A stretch of DNA of 64,000 nt. Origin: Archangium lipolyticum (GTDB lineage Bacteria; Myxococcota; Myxococcia; Myxococcales; Myxococcaceae). The stretch is from assembly GCF_024623785.1 (NCBI RefSeq), contig NZ_JANKBZ010000008.1, positions 339,605 through 403,604 on the forward strand. Reading direction: 5' to 3'. Position 1 is the first letter of the stretch; every line of letters begins with the position of its first letter. Below, in pieces: positions 1 through 9,129 of this stretch. The notes beneath the pieces are model-generated. The model had not been told where the DNA came from, ran no database searches, and saw nothing but the letters and a program-made list of their open reading frames with translations. A program made the position numbers and the translations under genes.

Positions 1-747
1 GAGGAGGTCGAGATTCCGGTGCCGGAGCCGCTGGTGGCGGTGGGCCGGCAGTTGGTGCGGCTCGGCCAGCAGGCCCTCTTCGGCGGCATGTTCGACGTGA
101 AGGTGACGGGCGAGCCCTTCATCCCGATGAACCGCAACTTCCTCGTCATCGCCAACCACACGAGCCACCTGGACATGGGGCTCATCAAGGTGGTGCTCGG
201 CGAGCAGGGACAGCGGCTCACCACGCTCGCGGCGCGCGACTACTTCTTCGACACGCCGCTCAAGCGCGCGTACTTCGAGAACTTCACGGACCTCATCCCC
301 ATGGACCGGCACGGCTCGCTGCGCGAGTCGCTGCGGTTGGCCGGCAGCGCCCTGCAGCAGGGCTTCAACCTGCTCATCTTCCCCGAGGGCACCCGCTCGA
401 CGACGGGAGAGCTGCTCGAGTTCAAGCCCACCCTGGGGTACCTCGCGCTCACCTACAAGGTGGACGTGCTGCCCATCTACGTGAAGGGCGCCTACGAGGC
501 GCTGCCCAAGGGCCGCATGCTGCCCAAGTCGCGCGAGCTGGGAGCCCACATCGGGCCCGCGCTGACGTACGAGATGCTGCGCGCGAAGACGCAGGGCATG
601 GCGCGCTCGGAGAGCTACCGCTACGCCACGAAGCTGGCCGAGGACTCCATCCGGGCGCTCGCCGCCGGCCGGGTGCTGAGCTTCGCGGAGTCCGCCACGG
701 TGGAGGAGCAGCGCCGCGCGCTGTCCTCGGGAGGGAGTGAGTCGTGA
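1..747 (+). CDS. PlsC-type 1-acylglycerol-3-phosphate acyltransferase, 5' end outside window
   Basis: Acyltransferase of the PlsC/LPLAT family, which moves an acyl group onto lysophosphatidic acid at the inner membrane. The HX4D catalytic motif is visible (NHTSHLD, about 46-52 counting from the GTG at 19), as is the FPEGTRS substrate motif (about 121-127). The frame is open from base 1 through that GTG, so the protein probably continues upstream. Family members can be fused behind an acyl-AMP ligase, but that cannot be judged here. The stop overlaps the next gene's GTG start by four bases (GTGA), indicating one operon with the epimerase. The family call is firm; the substrate is inferred. Confidence 0.82.
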   Translation, partial: EEVEIPVPEPLVAVGRQLVRLGQQALFGGMFDVKVTGEPFIPMNRNFLVIANHTSHLDMGLIKVVLGEQGQRLTTLAARDYFFDTPLKRAYFENFTDLIPMDRHGSLRESLRLAGSALQQGFNLLIFPEGTRSTTGELLEFKPTLGYLALTYKVDVLPIYVKGAYEALPKGRMLPKSRELGAHIGPALTYEMLRAKTQGMARSESYRYATKLAEDSIRALAAGRVLSFAESATVEEQRRALSSGGSES

Positions 748-1772
748 AGCTGCTCGTCACCGGAGGCACCGGTTTCCTGGGCGCGCACCTGGTCCCGCGG
801 TTGGTCGCCGCGGGCCATGAGGTGCGCCTCATCGGCCGCTCGAAGCCCGCGGGTCCCGCCTTCGAGAAGGTGGAGTACGTCCGTGGGGATTTGAAGGACC
901 GCGAGGCGGTGCGGCGCGCGCTCGGGGGCGTGCAGGCCGTCTACCACCTGGCGGGGCTCGTCTCCTTCCAGGACAAGGACGCGCGGCGCATGTACGAGCT
1001 GCACGTGGACGCCACGCGCGAGCTGCTGCACGACGTGCGCGAGGCCGGCGTCCAGCGCGTCATCCTCGCCTCCACCTCGGGCACCATCGCCGTGTCCAAG
1101 GAGGAGCGCGTCGGCACCGAGGACGACGACTACCCCATCACCGTCGTGGGCCGCTGGCCGTACTACCTGTCGAAGATCTACGAGGAGAAGCTCGCGCTGG
1201 AGTACTGCCGCAAGCACGCCATCCCCCTCGTGGTGCTCAACCCCAGCCTGCTGATGGGCCCGGGGGATGACCGGCTGAGCTCCACCTGGACGGTGATGAA
1301 GTTCCTCCAGGGCGAGATTCCCGCCATGCCCGGCGGGGGCATGTCCTTCGTGGACGCGCGGGACGCGGCGGACGCCTTCGTGAACGCGCTGACGCGCGGC
1401 GAGGTGTACGGCCGGCACCTGATGGGCGTGAACCTGTCCATGTCGGACTTCTTCCACCGGCTGGAGCGCCTGTCGGGCGTGGCCGCGCCGCGGCTGAAGC
1501 TGCCCGCGCAGGTGAACGTGCTCGGCGCGAAGCTGCTGGAGCGGGTGGCGAAGTGGCGCGGGACGAAGCCCACCCTGGATCCGCAGGAAGTGGACATCGG
1601 CGAGCACTGGTTCTGGCTGGATGCCTCGAAGGCCGAGCGCGAGCTGGGCTTCCGGGCGCGCGACGTCCACGAGACGCTGCACGACACGGTGCAGTACCTG
1701 TACACGCGCATGGCGCCGGGCCACCTGCCGGGCACCAAGGGCCGGCTCGAGGATCTGCGCGAGGGAACCTGA
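744..1772 (+). CDS. NAD-dependent epimerase/dehydratase (extended SDR)
   Basis: Extended short-chain dehydrogenase/reductase, 342 aa. The N-terminal Rossmann motif is GGTGFLG (residues 7-13) and the catalytic pair is Y140-x3-K144 (YLSK). Family members epimerise or dehydrate nucleotide sugars, or reduce lipid and sterol-like substrates. Translational coupling to the upstream acyltransferase favours a role in lipid or envelope metabolism, but that is inference. The GTG start is fixed by the four-base overlap. The gene ends at an inverted palindromic repeat that separates it from the convergent FHA-GGDEF gene. Confidence 0.8.
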   Translation: MKLLVTGGTGFLGAHLVPRLVAAGHEVRLIGRSKPAGPAFEKVEYVRGDLKDREAVRRALGGVQAVYHLAGLVSFQDKDARRMYELHVDATRELLHDVREAGVQRVILASTSGTIAVSKEERVGTEDDDYPITVVGRWPYYLSKIYEEKLALEYCRKHAIPLVVLNPSLLMGPGDDRLSSTWTVMKFLQGEIPAMPGGGMSFVDARDAADAFVNALTRGEVYGRHLMGVNLSMSDFFHRLERLSGVAAPRLKLPAQVNVLGAKLLERVAKWRGTKPTLDPQEVDIGEHWFWLDASKAERELGFRARDVHETLHDTVQYLYTRMAPGHLPGTKGRLEDLREGT

Positions 1773-1778
1773 GAGGGA

Positions 1779-1863
1779 AGACCCTCACCCTGGCCCTCTC
1801 CCAGAGGGAGAGGGAACTCGAGTCAGACCCTCTCCCCCTGGGAGAGGGACGGGGTGAGGGTCT
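1779..1863. repeat. Inverted pair of REP-like palindromic elements between convergent genes
   Basis: Two copies of one GC-rich unit lie head to head. The left arm reads ACCCTCACCC then CCCTCTCCC/AGAGGGAGAGGG; the right arm CCCTCTCCCCCTGGGAGAGG then ACGGGGTGAGGGTC. The right arm is close to the reverse complement of the left, so the transcript could form a long hairpin and act as a two-way terminator. Related copies lie at about 4117, 11711, 39708 and 51497-51674. Confidence 0.8.
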
Positions 1864-1872
1864 ACTGGAGCA

Positions 1873-2754
1873 CTACCCGACCACCCGGTTACGCCCGGTC
1901 TTCTTCGCCTTGTACAGGTTGGCGTCCGCCACCTTGATGAACTGCAGGGGCTCCACCATGTCCGGCGTCATGTCCGCCACGCCGATGGACAGGGTGACGG
2001 GAATCTCCTGGTTCTCGAAGGCGAACTGCTTCTCCTCGATGGACCGGCGGATCTTCTCCGCGAAGATGCGCGCCTTGTCCCCACCGTCCTCGGGGACCAC
2101 CAGCGCGAACTCCTCGCCGCCGTAGCGCGCGAAGCACTGCTCCTTGCGCACCAGCCGCTTGATGGTCTGCGCCAGCTCGCGCAGCACGTAGTCACCCGCC
2201 AGGTGCCCGTGCACATCGTTGATCTTCTTGAAGAAGTCGATGTCGAACATCGCCAGCGTCAGCGGGCGCCCGTAGCGGTGGCAGCGCCCCATCTCCCTCT
2301 CCAGGTACTCGAGGAAGTAGCGCTTGTTGTTCACCCCGGTCAGGCCATCCACGATCGTCAGCGTGTAGATGGTCTCGTGGTACTGCAGCTCCACGTTGTC
2401 GCCCGTGAGGAACTTGAAGATGGAGCCGCCCACCTTGATGAGGTCGCCACTGCGCAGCGGCGTCTCCTGCGTCACCTCCTGGTCGTTCAGGTAGGTGCCG
2501 TTGGTGGAGCCCAAGTCCTGCACGAACATCCTCCCCTGCCGGCGGAGGATGCGCGCGTGCTTGCGCGAGACGTTGTCGAGGTCCACCACGATGTGGTTGC
2601 CCTCTTCACGCCCGATGGTGAACTCGCTCTCCTGGAGCGTGTACTTCTTCCCCAGCTCCGGCCCGTGAATCTGCACGATGCAGCATTCCGTCTCGACCGG
2701 GGCGAGCTCCTTGATCGAGGAGATCTTGGTTACTCGGGTTTCGTCGCCAGCCAT
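1873..2754 (-). CDS. FHA-GGDEF diguanylate cyclase
   Basis: Predicted c-di-GMP synthase of 293 aa joining a phosphopeptide-binding FHA domain (about 24-115; IGR 47-49, SRKH 63-66, GSTNGTYLN 82-90) to a GGDEF domain (about 130-293). The active loop is intact as GGEEF (212-216) and follows the catalytic metal-binding segment FDIDFFKKIND. The usual RxxD inhibitory site reads R203-K-E-Q206, so product inhibition at the I-site may be lost. The FHA domain suggests control by a Ser/Thr kinase; the Hanks kinase at 26.8 kb is one local candidate, without direct evidence. Read divergently from glgC across about 130 bp. Confidence 0.9.
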   Translation of the reverse strand: MAGDETRVTKISSIKELAPVETECCIVQIHGPELGKKYTLQESEFTIGREEGNHIVVDLDNVSRKHARILRRQGRMFVQDLGSTNGTYLNDQEVTQETPLRSGDLIKVGGSIFKFLTGDNVELQYHETIYTLTIVDGLTGVNNKRYFLEYLEREMGRCHRYGRPLTLAMFDIDFFKKINDVHGHLAGDYVLRELAQTIKRLVRKEQCFARYGGEEFALVVPEDGGDKARIFAEKIRRSIEEKQFAFENQEIPVTLSIGVADMTPDMVEPLQFIKVADANLYKAKKTGRNRVVG

Positions 2755-2883
2755 CGCCTGGAAGACATAGCACGGCTCCCCAGGTGGAAGCCACGAGGGC
2801 CCGCCGTCCCCCGGTTTGGGTACTCAACGAACGCCCTCCAGCGGCCTTGCAGGGCTCGTACCCACGGGTAACTTGCCGGGCCT

Positions 2884-4113
2884 ATGGCCAAAACGCTGGC
2901 AATGATCCTCGCAGGGGGCGCCGGAACCCGGCTGGAACCCCTCACCCGTGAACGCGCCAAGCCAGCCGTTCCCTTCGGCGGGCGCTACCGCATCATCGAT
3001 TTCGTGCTGTCCAACTTCGCCAACTCCGGCATCTACCGGATGAAGGTGCTCACCCAGTACAAGAGCGACTCGCTCAACAAGCACCTGTCCCGGGCCTGGC
3101 GGATGACGGCCTTCCTCGGCCACTACGTGGAGACGGTGCCCGCCCAGATGCGGACCGGCATGGACTGGTACAAGGGCAGCGTCGACGCCATCTACCAGAA
3201 CCTCAACATCATCACCGACGAGGAGCCCGACTACATCTTCGTCTTCGGTGCCGACCACGTCTACCGCATGGATTGCCAGCAGATGCTGGACTTCCACATG
3301 GAGCGCAAGGCCACCTGCACCGTGGCCGCCATCCCCGTCCCCATCGAGGAGGGCAAGGAGTTCGGCATCATCGACGTGGGCCCCGACGGGCGGATGCGCG
3401 GCTTCGTGGAGAAGCCCAAGAACCCTCCCCCCATGCCCGGCAACCCCCGGATGTGCCTGGCCTCCATGGGCAACTACCTCTTCTCCACCGACTCGCTCGT
3501 CAAGGAGGTGGTGCGCGACGCCGCCGACGAGGCCAGCGCCCATGACTTCGGCAAGTCCATCATCAGCGAGCTCTACAAGCGCGAGCCCGTCTACGTGTAC
3601 GACTTCGCCCAGAACGTCCTCGTCGGCCAGGAGGAGAAGGAGCGCGGCTACTGGCGGGATGTGGGGAATATCGACACCTACTACCAGTCCAACATGGACC
3701 TGGTGGAGGTGGACCCCGTCTTCAACCTCTACAATGACCGCTGGCCCATCTACACCCAGCCCAACAACTTCCCCCCGGCCAAGTTCGTCTTCGCCGACCG
3801 GGAGAACAACCGCGTGGGCCACGCCACCGACTCGCTGGTGAGCGAGGGGTGCATCATCTCCGGCGGCCACGTGAACCGCTCGGTGCTCTCACCCAAGGTG
3901 CGCGTCAACTCGTTCTCCGAGGTCCAGGACTCCATCCTCTTCGAGAACGTCACCATCGGCCGGCGCTGCCGCATCCGCCGCGCCATCATCGACAAGAACG
4001 TGGAGATTCCTCCGGGGATGACCATCGGGTACGACCTGGAGGAGGACCGCCGCCGCTTCCACGTCACCCCGGGCGGCGTCGTCGTCATCCCCAAGGGCAT
4101 GAAGGTGGCCTGA
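2884..4113 (+). CDS. glgC: Glucose-1-phosphate adenylyltransferase
   Basis: ADP-glucose pyrophosphorylase, 409 aa, making ADP-glucose from ATP and glucose-1-phosphate, the committed step of glycogen synthesis. The N-terminal nucleotidyltransferase loop [11 protein letters not shown] is at about 11-21, followed by [15 protein letters not shown]; the central region carries [10 protein letters not shown] and later FGIIDV and VEKPK. The C-terminus has the repeated hydrophobic pattern of a left-handed beta-helix. Length is close to the roughly 420-430 aa norm. No other glg gene is adjacent, so it appears to be a lone glycogen gene. A terminator-like hairpin follows. Confidence 0.95.
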   Translation: MAKTLAMILAGGAGTRLEPLTRERAKPAVPFGGRYRIIDFVLSNFANSGIYRMKVLTQYKSDSLNKHLSRAWRMTAFLGHYVETVPAQMRTGMDWYKGSVDAIYQNLNIITDEEPDYIFVFGADHVYRMDCQQMLDFHMERKATCTVAAIPVPIEEGKEFGIIDVGPDGRMRGFVEKPKNPPPMPGNPRMCLASMGNYLFSTDSLVKEVVRDAADEASAHDFGKSIISELYKREPVYVYDFAQNVLVGQEEKERGYWRDVGNIDTYYQSNMDLVEVDPVFNLYNDRWPIYTQPNNFPPAKFVFADRENNRVGHATDSLVSEGCIISGGHVNRSVLSPKVRVNSFSEVQDSILFENVTIGRRCRIRRAIIDKNVEIPPGMTIGYDLEEDRRRFHVTPGGVVVIPKGMKVA

Positions 4114-4116
4114 GCC

Positions 4117-4162
4117 CCTTCTCCCCCTGGAAGAAGGCCGGGGTGGGCAGCTTCCCCACCCC
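4117..4162. terminator. Bidirectional terminator-like hairpins after glgC
   Basis: A divergent copy of the REP-like unit (CCCTTCTCCCCCTGGAAGAA, from 4117) is followed by a perfect 8-bp stem GGGGTGGG (4140-4147) / CCCACCCC (4155-4162) with a 7-nt loop. It lies between the stops of glgC and the convergent membrane-protein gene, so it probably ends both transcripts. There is no U-tract, as is common in GC-rich genomes. Confidence 0.6.
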
Positions 4163-4176
4163 GGGCCCTCAGGGGC

Positions 4177-4632
4177 TCAGCGGAAGGCGGACTTCACCTC
4201 GGGCTTGTTGAGCACCACCAGCGACCAGATTCCCACCGGGATGCCGATGCAGCAGCACGGCCCGAAGCAGGGAATGAGGGCGATGATGGAGGCGGCCATG
4301 GCCAGGCCGAAGTTCTCCAGGTTCTTCATCTTCAGCGCGCCGAAGAACGTCACTCCGCTCAGCGCCAGCGTGAGGATGTTGCCCACGGCGCCCAGGGACT
4401 GGGAGCGCTCGAGCCACGGGCGAAGCTCCGCCGGGATGTTCGGATCATTGAGCATCTCCGGAGTCACGGCCCCGGCGCCCACGATGGCCTGAACCAACCC
4501 CAACAACGCGCCCGCGATGCCCAGACCGGCCGTCACCATCAACAGGATGGCCGGCGTGGACACCTGCTGCCGGGCCGCGGCCGTATCCGTCGGCCCAGGC
4601 CCTCCCGGATAGTTCCCCGGAATGTTCTCCAT
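4177..4632 (-). CDS. Small three-helix membrane protein
   Basis: Inner-membrane protein of 151 aa, function unknown. A Pro/Gly-rich cytoplasmic-like N-terminus precedes three hydrophobic segments at about 24-48, 86-107 and 113-143; the last contains a CCC run in FGPCCCIG. The ATG at 4632 is preferred over an upstream in-frame start because it has a GAGGAGGGG-like ribosome site about 7 nt away. Divergent from the PAS histidine kinase with about 250 bp between them, in which I see no further gene. It looks like one of many uncharacterised myxobacterial small membrane proteins with a DUF4190-like topology; that resemblance is weak. Confidence 0.7.
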   Translation of the reverse strand: MENIPGNYPGGPGPTDTAAARQQVSTPAILLMVTAGLGIAGALLGLVQAIVGAGAVTPEMLNDPNIPAELRPWLERSQSLGAVGNILTLALSGVTFFGALKMKNLENFGLAMAASIIALIPCFGPCCCIGIPVGIWSLVVLNKPEVKSAFR

Positions 4633-4885
4633 GTGTGTTCCCCTCCTCACAAGTGGGTGAAGCTTCCGCGAGCCAGGAGGGCTCGCGCCTGGGCCGATTC
4701 CACCCGGTGGCGAGGGGGAGCGCCAGAGAATTGACGCGCTCGGGCAGGGAAGACCGTCAGCGGGGAGCCCCCACCCCAGGCCGCCGGGTCGGGAAGGGAG
4801 GGGGGAGCCAATATTGTGGGCTCCACGGTATGTTGCAGATTCATTGGAGTCGCAGAGCCGCTTCGTCGCCGGGGGAGAGCGATCC

Positions 4886-6823
4886 ATGACGATGGTCGAC
4901 ATTCATGGAATGAGAGAGGGACTGAATGCTTCCGGCCTGACGAAGCGCCCGCGCCTGGCCGAGCCAGCCATCCCCGAACTGCTCCTCCAGGTAGGTGTCA
5001 GCCTCCAAGCCACGCTCATCGTGGACAGCCACGGGCAGGTCGTCTGGATGGACGAGGCGCTGGCGGCCGCCAGTGGATGGAAGGACGGCGAGTCCGAGGA
5101 AAAGGCCGCCGAGGAGGTCCTCGACTCCCTGCCCTGGCTCCTCACGGCGCTGCGCACCGCCTTCACGGGCAAGGAGGCGGTCGCAGAGGGCGAGTCTCGC
5201 GGACAACCGGCCCGGGCCGTCGTGCTTCCCGTCTTCGGGAATGGAGGTCAGCTCGTCGGAGCGTGTGCCCGCTTGAGCCTGCTCGAGTCCATGCGTCCCG
5301 GACCCGCCGCTCCCCACGAGGAGCAGTCGCTCCTGGAGCTCAGCCGGACCCACCTGCACCACAGCGAGCTCGTCGACAACATCGACGGCATCGTCTGGGA
5401 AGCCGATGCGAACTTCCGCTTCACGTTCGTCAGCCAGCAGGCCGAGCGCCTGCTCGGCTATCCCATCCAACAATGGATGCAGGAGCCGGACTTCTGGCGG
5501 AAACACGTCCATCCCGAGGACCGGGACTGGGCCTGTTCCTTCTGCGTGAAGGCCACCCACGAGTGCAGGCCCCACGAGTTCGAGTACCGCATGGTGGCCG
5601 CCGACGGGCGCACCGTGTGGCTGCGCGACATCGTCACGGTGAAGTCGGAGAACGGGACTCCCCTCAAGCTGCAGGGCATCATGGTGGACGTCACCGAGCA
5701 GAGTCAGGCCCGGGAGCGTCTGGAGCACACGGTCTCGTTGCTGCGCGCCACGCTCGACTCGACCGCGGACGGGCTCCTCGTGACGGACCGGGAGCAGCGG
5801 ATCACCGCCTTCAACCAGAAGTTCCAGGACCTCTGGCGCGTTCCCGATCTTCCGCTGAACATGCGCGATGGCAGGCAGGTCCTCGAGGCGCTCATCCCCC
5901 AGGTCGAGCACCCGGAGCAGTACGCCGCGCGCGTCCAGGAGCTGTACGCGAGCCCCGAGGCGGAGAGCTTCGACACCGTGGAGCTCCGCGACGGGCACGT
6001 CCTCGAGCGCTACTCACGTCCCCAGCGGCTGGGAGACACCATCATCGGCCGCGTCTGGAGCTTCCGGGACGTGACGGCCGAGCGCCGCGCGCGGGCGGAG
6101 CGGGAGCGCTCCCTGCACGAGGCCCACGAGGCCATCCGGGTGCGGGACGACTTCCTCTCCATCGCCTCGCACGAGCTGAAGACGCCCCTCACGCCCCTCA
6201 AGCTCCACCTGCAGATGCTCAAGCAGCGCTCGGCCACGGGGCAGCCCCTTCCTCCCCAACTCGCGGAGAGGGCGCTCGCCCAGGTGGGGCGGCTCTCGGC
6301 GCTGATCAACGATCTGCTGGACGCCTCGCGGGTCGAAGCGGGACGGCTGGAGATGCAACGCGTGCCCGTGCGCCTCCGGGAGGTCGTCCGCGAGGTCCTC
6401 GCGCAGCCGCGTCCCGTCAACCCCCATCACACGCTCGAGTACGAGGAGTGCGCGGAGGACGTCCTCGTCCAGGGAGATGCCAGCCGGCTCGAGCAGGTGC
6501 TGACGAACCTGTTGGAGAACGCCCTCAAGTACAGCCCCACCGGGGGGAAGATCCGCGTCGCGGTCACCCACACCGGAAAGGAGGCACGCGTCTCGGTCTC
6601 GGACTCCGGAATCGGCATCCCGGCGGACCAACAGGCGCACCTCTTCGAGCGCTTCTTCCGGGCCCGCAACGCCCCCATCTCGGGCTTCGGAGGATTGGGC
6701 CTCGGGCTCTACATCTGCCGCGACATCATCGAGCGCCACGGCGGCCGCATCTGGGTGGAGAGTGAAGTGGGACGCGGCTCGACCTTCCGCTTCACCCTGC
6801 CGCTGATGGCGGGCGAGGCGTAG
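4886..6823 (+). CDS. PAS-domain sensor histidine kinase
   Basis: Soluble histidine kinase of 645 aa. Three PAS-type sensor regions (about 20-130, 170-280 and 285-400; the middle one is the best PAS, ending in VDVTEQ) precede a HisKA domain with phospho-acceptor His429 in [10 protein letters not shown] and a HATPase_c domain with N, G1 (DSGIGIP) and G2 (GLGLGLYI) boxes. No transmembrane segment or receiver is present, so the partner response regulator is elsewhere. The ATG at 4886 follows a GGGGGAGAG ribosome site; an upstream in-frame GTG at 4814 is less likely. It resembles the kinases at 21.4 kb and the second transmitter of the kinase at 34 kb. Confidence 0.88.
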   Translation: MTMVDIHGMREGLNASGLTKRPRLAEPAIPELLLQVGVSLQATLIVDSHGQVVWMDEALAAASGWKDGESEEKAAEEVLDSLPWLLTALRTAFTGKEAVAEGESRGQPARAVVLPVFGNGGQLVGACARLSLLESMRPGPAAPHEEQSLLELSRTHLHHSELVDNIDGIVWEADANFRFTFVSQQAERLLGYPIQQWMQEPDFWRKHVHPEDRDWACSFCVKATHECRPHEFEYRMVAADGRTVWLRDIVTVKSENGTPLKLQGIMVDVTEQSQARERLEHTVSLLRATLDSTADGLLVTDREQRITAFNQKFQDLWRVPDLPLNMRDGRQVLEALIPQVEHPEQYAARVQELYASPEAESFDTVELRDGHVLERYSRPQRLGDTIIGRVWSFRDVTAERRARAERERSLHEAHEAIRVRDDFLSIASHELKTPLTPLKLHLQMLKQRSATGQPLPPQLAERALAQVGRLSALINDLLDASRVEAGRLEMQRVPVRLREVVREVLAQPRPVNPHHTLEYEECAEDVLVQGDASRLEQVLTNLLENALKYSPTGGKIRVAVTHTGKEARVSVSDSGIGIPADQQAHLFERFFRARNAPISGFGGLGLGLYICRDIIERHGGRIWVESEVGRGSTFRFTLPLMAGEA

Positions 6824-6846
6824 CGCCCCACCCGCCGGCACCCGGC

Positions 6847-8007
6847 TCAGGCCGGCTGCTTCACCGCCTGCGGCCGCTTCTCGAAGGCCGTCAGCGTCTG
6901 GGCGATCTCCTGGTTCACCGCGCGCAACAGATCCTGCTTCTCGCGGAACGGGAGGAACGCGCTCTTGAAGCCGGAGACGATGATGGTGGTCAGGTCCTCC
7001 AGCGACAGCCCCAGCTCCTTGTGCGCCAACCACAGCTCCTTCGTCACCGTGGTGTCGGTGATGAGCCGGTTGTCGGTGTTGATCGTCACGCGCAGGCCGT
7101 AGTCGAAGTAGAACTTGAGCGGGTGCGCGTCCAGGCTCGACACCGCGCCCGTCTGCACGTTGGAGGTGGGGCACACCTCCAGCGGGATACGGTGGTCGTT
7201 CACGTAGTTGAGCAGGTCGCCGTCCTCGCGCAGGCGCGTGCCGTGGCCGATGCGGTGCGCCCCCAGGTAGTGGATGGCCTGGGAGATGGACTCGGGCCCG
7301 AAGGCCTCGCCCGCGTGCGCCGTGCAGTTGACGTTGTTCTTGAGGATGAGCTGGAAGGCGTCCTTGTGGTCCTTGGCCGGGAAGCTCGCCTCCGCGCCCG
7401 CCAGGTCGAAGCCGATGACGCCCCGGTTCTTGTAGGCCACCGACAGCTCCGCCAGCCGCATGGACGTCTGCGGGTTGATGTGGCGGATGCCGCAGACGAT
7501 GACGCCGTACTTGATGCCCGTCTCGCGCTTGGCCACGCGCAGGCCCTCGAGCACCGAGTCGATGACCGTCGTCATCTTCAGGCCCTTCTGCAGGTGCAGC
7601 GCGGGCGAGTAGCGCACCTCGATGTAGCGCACGTTCTCCGCCGCCGCGTCCACCGCCAGCTCATAGGCCGAGCGGTAGAGGGCCTCGGCCGTCTGCAGCA
7701 CCGAGAGCGTCACGTCGAAGGCCACCAGGTAGTCCTCGAGGCTCTTGCACACCTCGCCCATGTGGATGGCCTTGGCCAGGCCGTCCTCGGTGTCCGCGGG
7801 CAGCTTCACCTTCTGCTGCTCGGCCAGCTCGAGGATCGTCTTGAGCCGCATCGAGCCATCCAGGTGGCAGTGCAGGTCCGTCTTGGGCAGGGCGAGGAGC
7901 AGCTCCTCGGTGACGGGAATGGCCGGGGGCGGGGCCCAGTCGGACCGGCGTGCGGCTGAGGGAATACCAGTCGAGCTGGGGAGCTCGTCGTCGCGAATCG
8001 AAGCCAT
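6847..8007 (-). CDS. add: Adenosine deaminase
   Basis: Zinc enzyme converting adenosine to inosine in purine salvage, 386 aa. Metal and catalytic motifs of the family are all visible: HxH in DLHCHLDGS, HAGE with the catalytic Glu, HRIGHG, and the NTDN segment. The start was moved from an upstream TTG to the ATG at 8007 because an AAGGAAGGAA ribosome site lies just before it. The protein is slightly long for the family (about 340 aa) because of an N-terminal extension of about 30 residues. It is divergent from the lipoprotein operon at 8062 with only 54 bp between starts. Substrate could be adenosine or a related aminopurine. Confidence 0.88.
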   Translation of the reverse strand: MASIRDDELPSSTGIPSAARRSDWAPPPAIPVTEELLLALPKTDLHCHLDGSMRLKTILELAEQQKVKLPADTEDGLAKAIHMGEVCKSLEDYLVAFDVTLSVLQTAEALYRSAYELAVDAAAENVRYIEVRYSPALHLQKGLKMTTVIDSVLEGLRVAKRETGIKYGVIVCGIRHINPQTSMRLAELSVAYKNRGVIGFDLAGAEASFPAKDHKDAFQLILKNNVNCTAHAGEAFGPESISQAIHYLGAHRIGHGTRLREDGDLLNYVNDHRIPLEVCPTSNVQTGAVSSLDAHPLKFYFDYGLRVTINTDNRLITDTTVTKELWLAHKELGLSLEDLTTIIVSGFKSAFLPFREKQDLLRAVNQEIAQTLTAFEKRPQAVKQPA

Positions 8008-8061
8008 GTCGGGTTCCTTCCTTGCCAACCATCCTAGGGGTCTGAAAATCCTCTCTCAACC

Positions 8062-9129
8062 ATGCTGCCCTCCCTCCTTCAGCGCCTCCTCTTACCGCTC
8101 GCCGTCGCGGCGCTGATGGCGGCCTGCCGGCAGCCCGCCGACAGACTCTTCGCCACCTCCACCGATGCCCCCTCGCGCTCGGGGCTGCTGCCCCTCGAGG
8201 ACGGGGTGCTGGTGGGCAACGAGGCCGGCAGGCTCCTGCGCCTGGACCGCCAGGGAGAGACCCTCTGGCGCGTGGAGCTCGGCCGGGAGATTGCCTCGCG
8301 CCCCTCGGTGTCCGGAGACAGTGTCCTCGTGGGAACAGTGGGCGGGACGCTCGTCAGCCTCACCCTCGCACAGGGGACGGAGCGCTGGCGCCTCACCGGG
8401 CAGCCGCCCATGCTCACCTCGCTCGTCTCGGACGCGAATGCCGTGTACGTGGTCGCCCCGGACGGCACCGTGCGCGCCCACGCCGTGGAGTCCGGCGCGC
8501 TGCGGTGGAAGCACCCGCTCCCCTCGGGCGAGCCCCGCCCCGACTCCACCCGGCCCCTCCCCTCTCCCCTCCTCTCCCAGGGCCTCGTGGTGGTGGCGCT
8601 CGGGGAGGCCGGGCTGTTCGCGCTCGCGGCCGAGGATGGCTCGGTGCGTTGGCGACAGCGGTTGTCTCAGGTTCTGGGAATGGAAGTCCAGGGGGAGGTG
8701 CTGTACGTCTCCACCCGGAAGGGCGAGGTGCTCGCGCTCGGGCTCGCCGATGGGCAGGTGCGTTGGAGGCGGACGCCGACCGCGGCCCTCACCAGCCCTC
8801 CGAGCCTCGCCCGGGGACAGCTCTGGGTGGGCACGGAGGACAACCTGCTCCTGGCCCTGGAGCCAACGGACGGGCGCGAGGTGTCTCGACTGGCCCTGCC
8901 CGCGCCGCTCGTGACGCAGGTGGCCGGGTTCCGGGATTGGGTGCTGGTGCCTACGCGCGGCAACCAGGGGTGGTTGATCGCGCACAGGCCGGCGGAGGGC
9001 CCTCCCGTCTTCTCGTTGAGGCTGGACACGCCGCTGCTCAGCCCGCCCGTGGTCATTGGGGAGCAGCTCTTCGTGTTGGGACACGACGGACGCGTGCTCT
9101 CGTGGCGGCTCCAGCCACCGAAGTCATGA
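8062..9129 (+). CDS. PQQ-type beta-propeller lipoprotein (BamB-like)
   Basis: Predicted exported lipoprotein of 355 aa. The signal peptide ends in lipobox LMAAC; residue 23 is probably the lipidated Cys. The rest consists of repeated strands with the PQQ-repeat signature (G-x-V-R-W-R and ALxxxDGxxxW-like units), giving a seven- or eight-bladed propeller as in BamB. Its stop overlaps the start of the toxin gene by four bases (ATGA), so the two are translationally coupled. Position suggests a helper for the lipoprotein toxin, comparable to the SitB place in SitBAI cassettes, although sequence kinship to SitB is not claimed. A general outer-membrane assembly role is the alternative. Confidence 0.75.
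   Translation: MLPSLLQRLLLPLAVAALMAACRQPADRLFATSTDAPSRSGLLPLEDGVLVGNEAGRLLRLDRQGETLWRVELGREIASRPSVSGDSVLVGTVGGTLVSLTLAQGTERWRLTGQPPMLTSLVSDANAVYVVAPDGTVRAHAVESGALRWKHPLPSGEPRPDSTRPLPSPLLSQGLVVVALGEAGLFALAAEDGSVRWRQRLSQVLGMEVQGEVLYVSTRKGEVLALGLADGQVRWRRTPTAALTSPPSLARGQLWVGTEDNLLLALEPTDGREVSRLALPAPLVTQVAGFRDWVLVPTRGNQGWLIAHRPAEGPPVFSLRLDTPLLSPPVVIGEQLFVLGHDGRVLSWRLQPPKS

Noticed and set aside
8505..9125. In-frame upstream extension of the AHH toxin as one very long protein
   Set aside because: The extension overlaps the propeller gene in another frame; the ATG at 9126 with a lipobox is a natural start.
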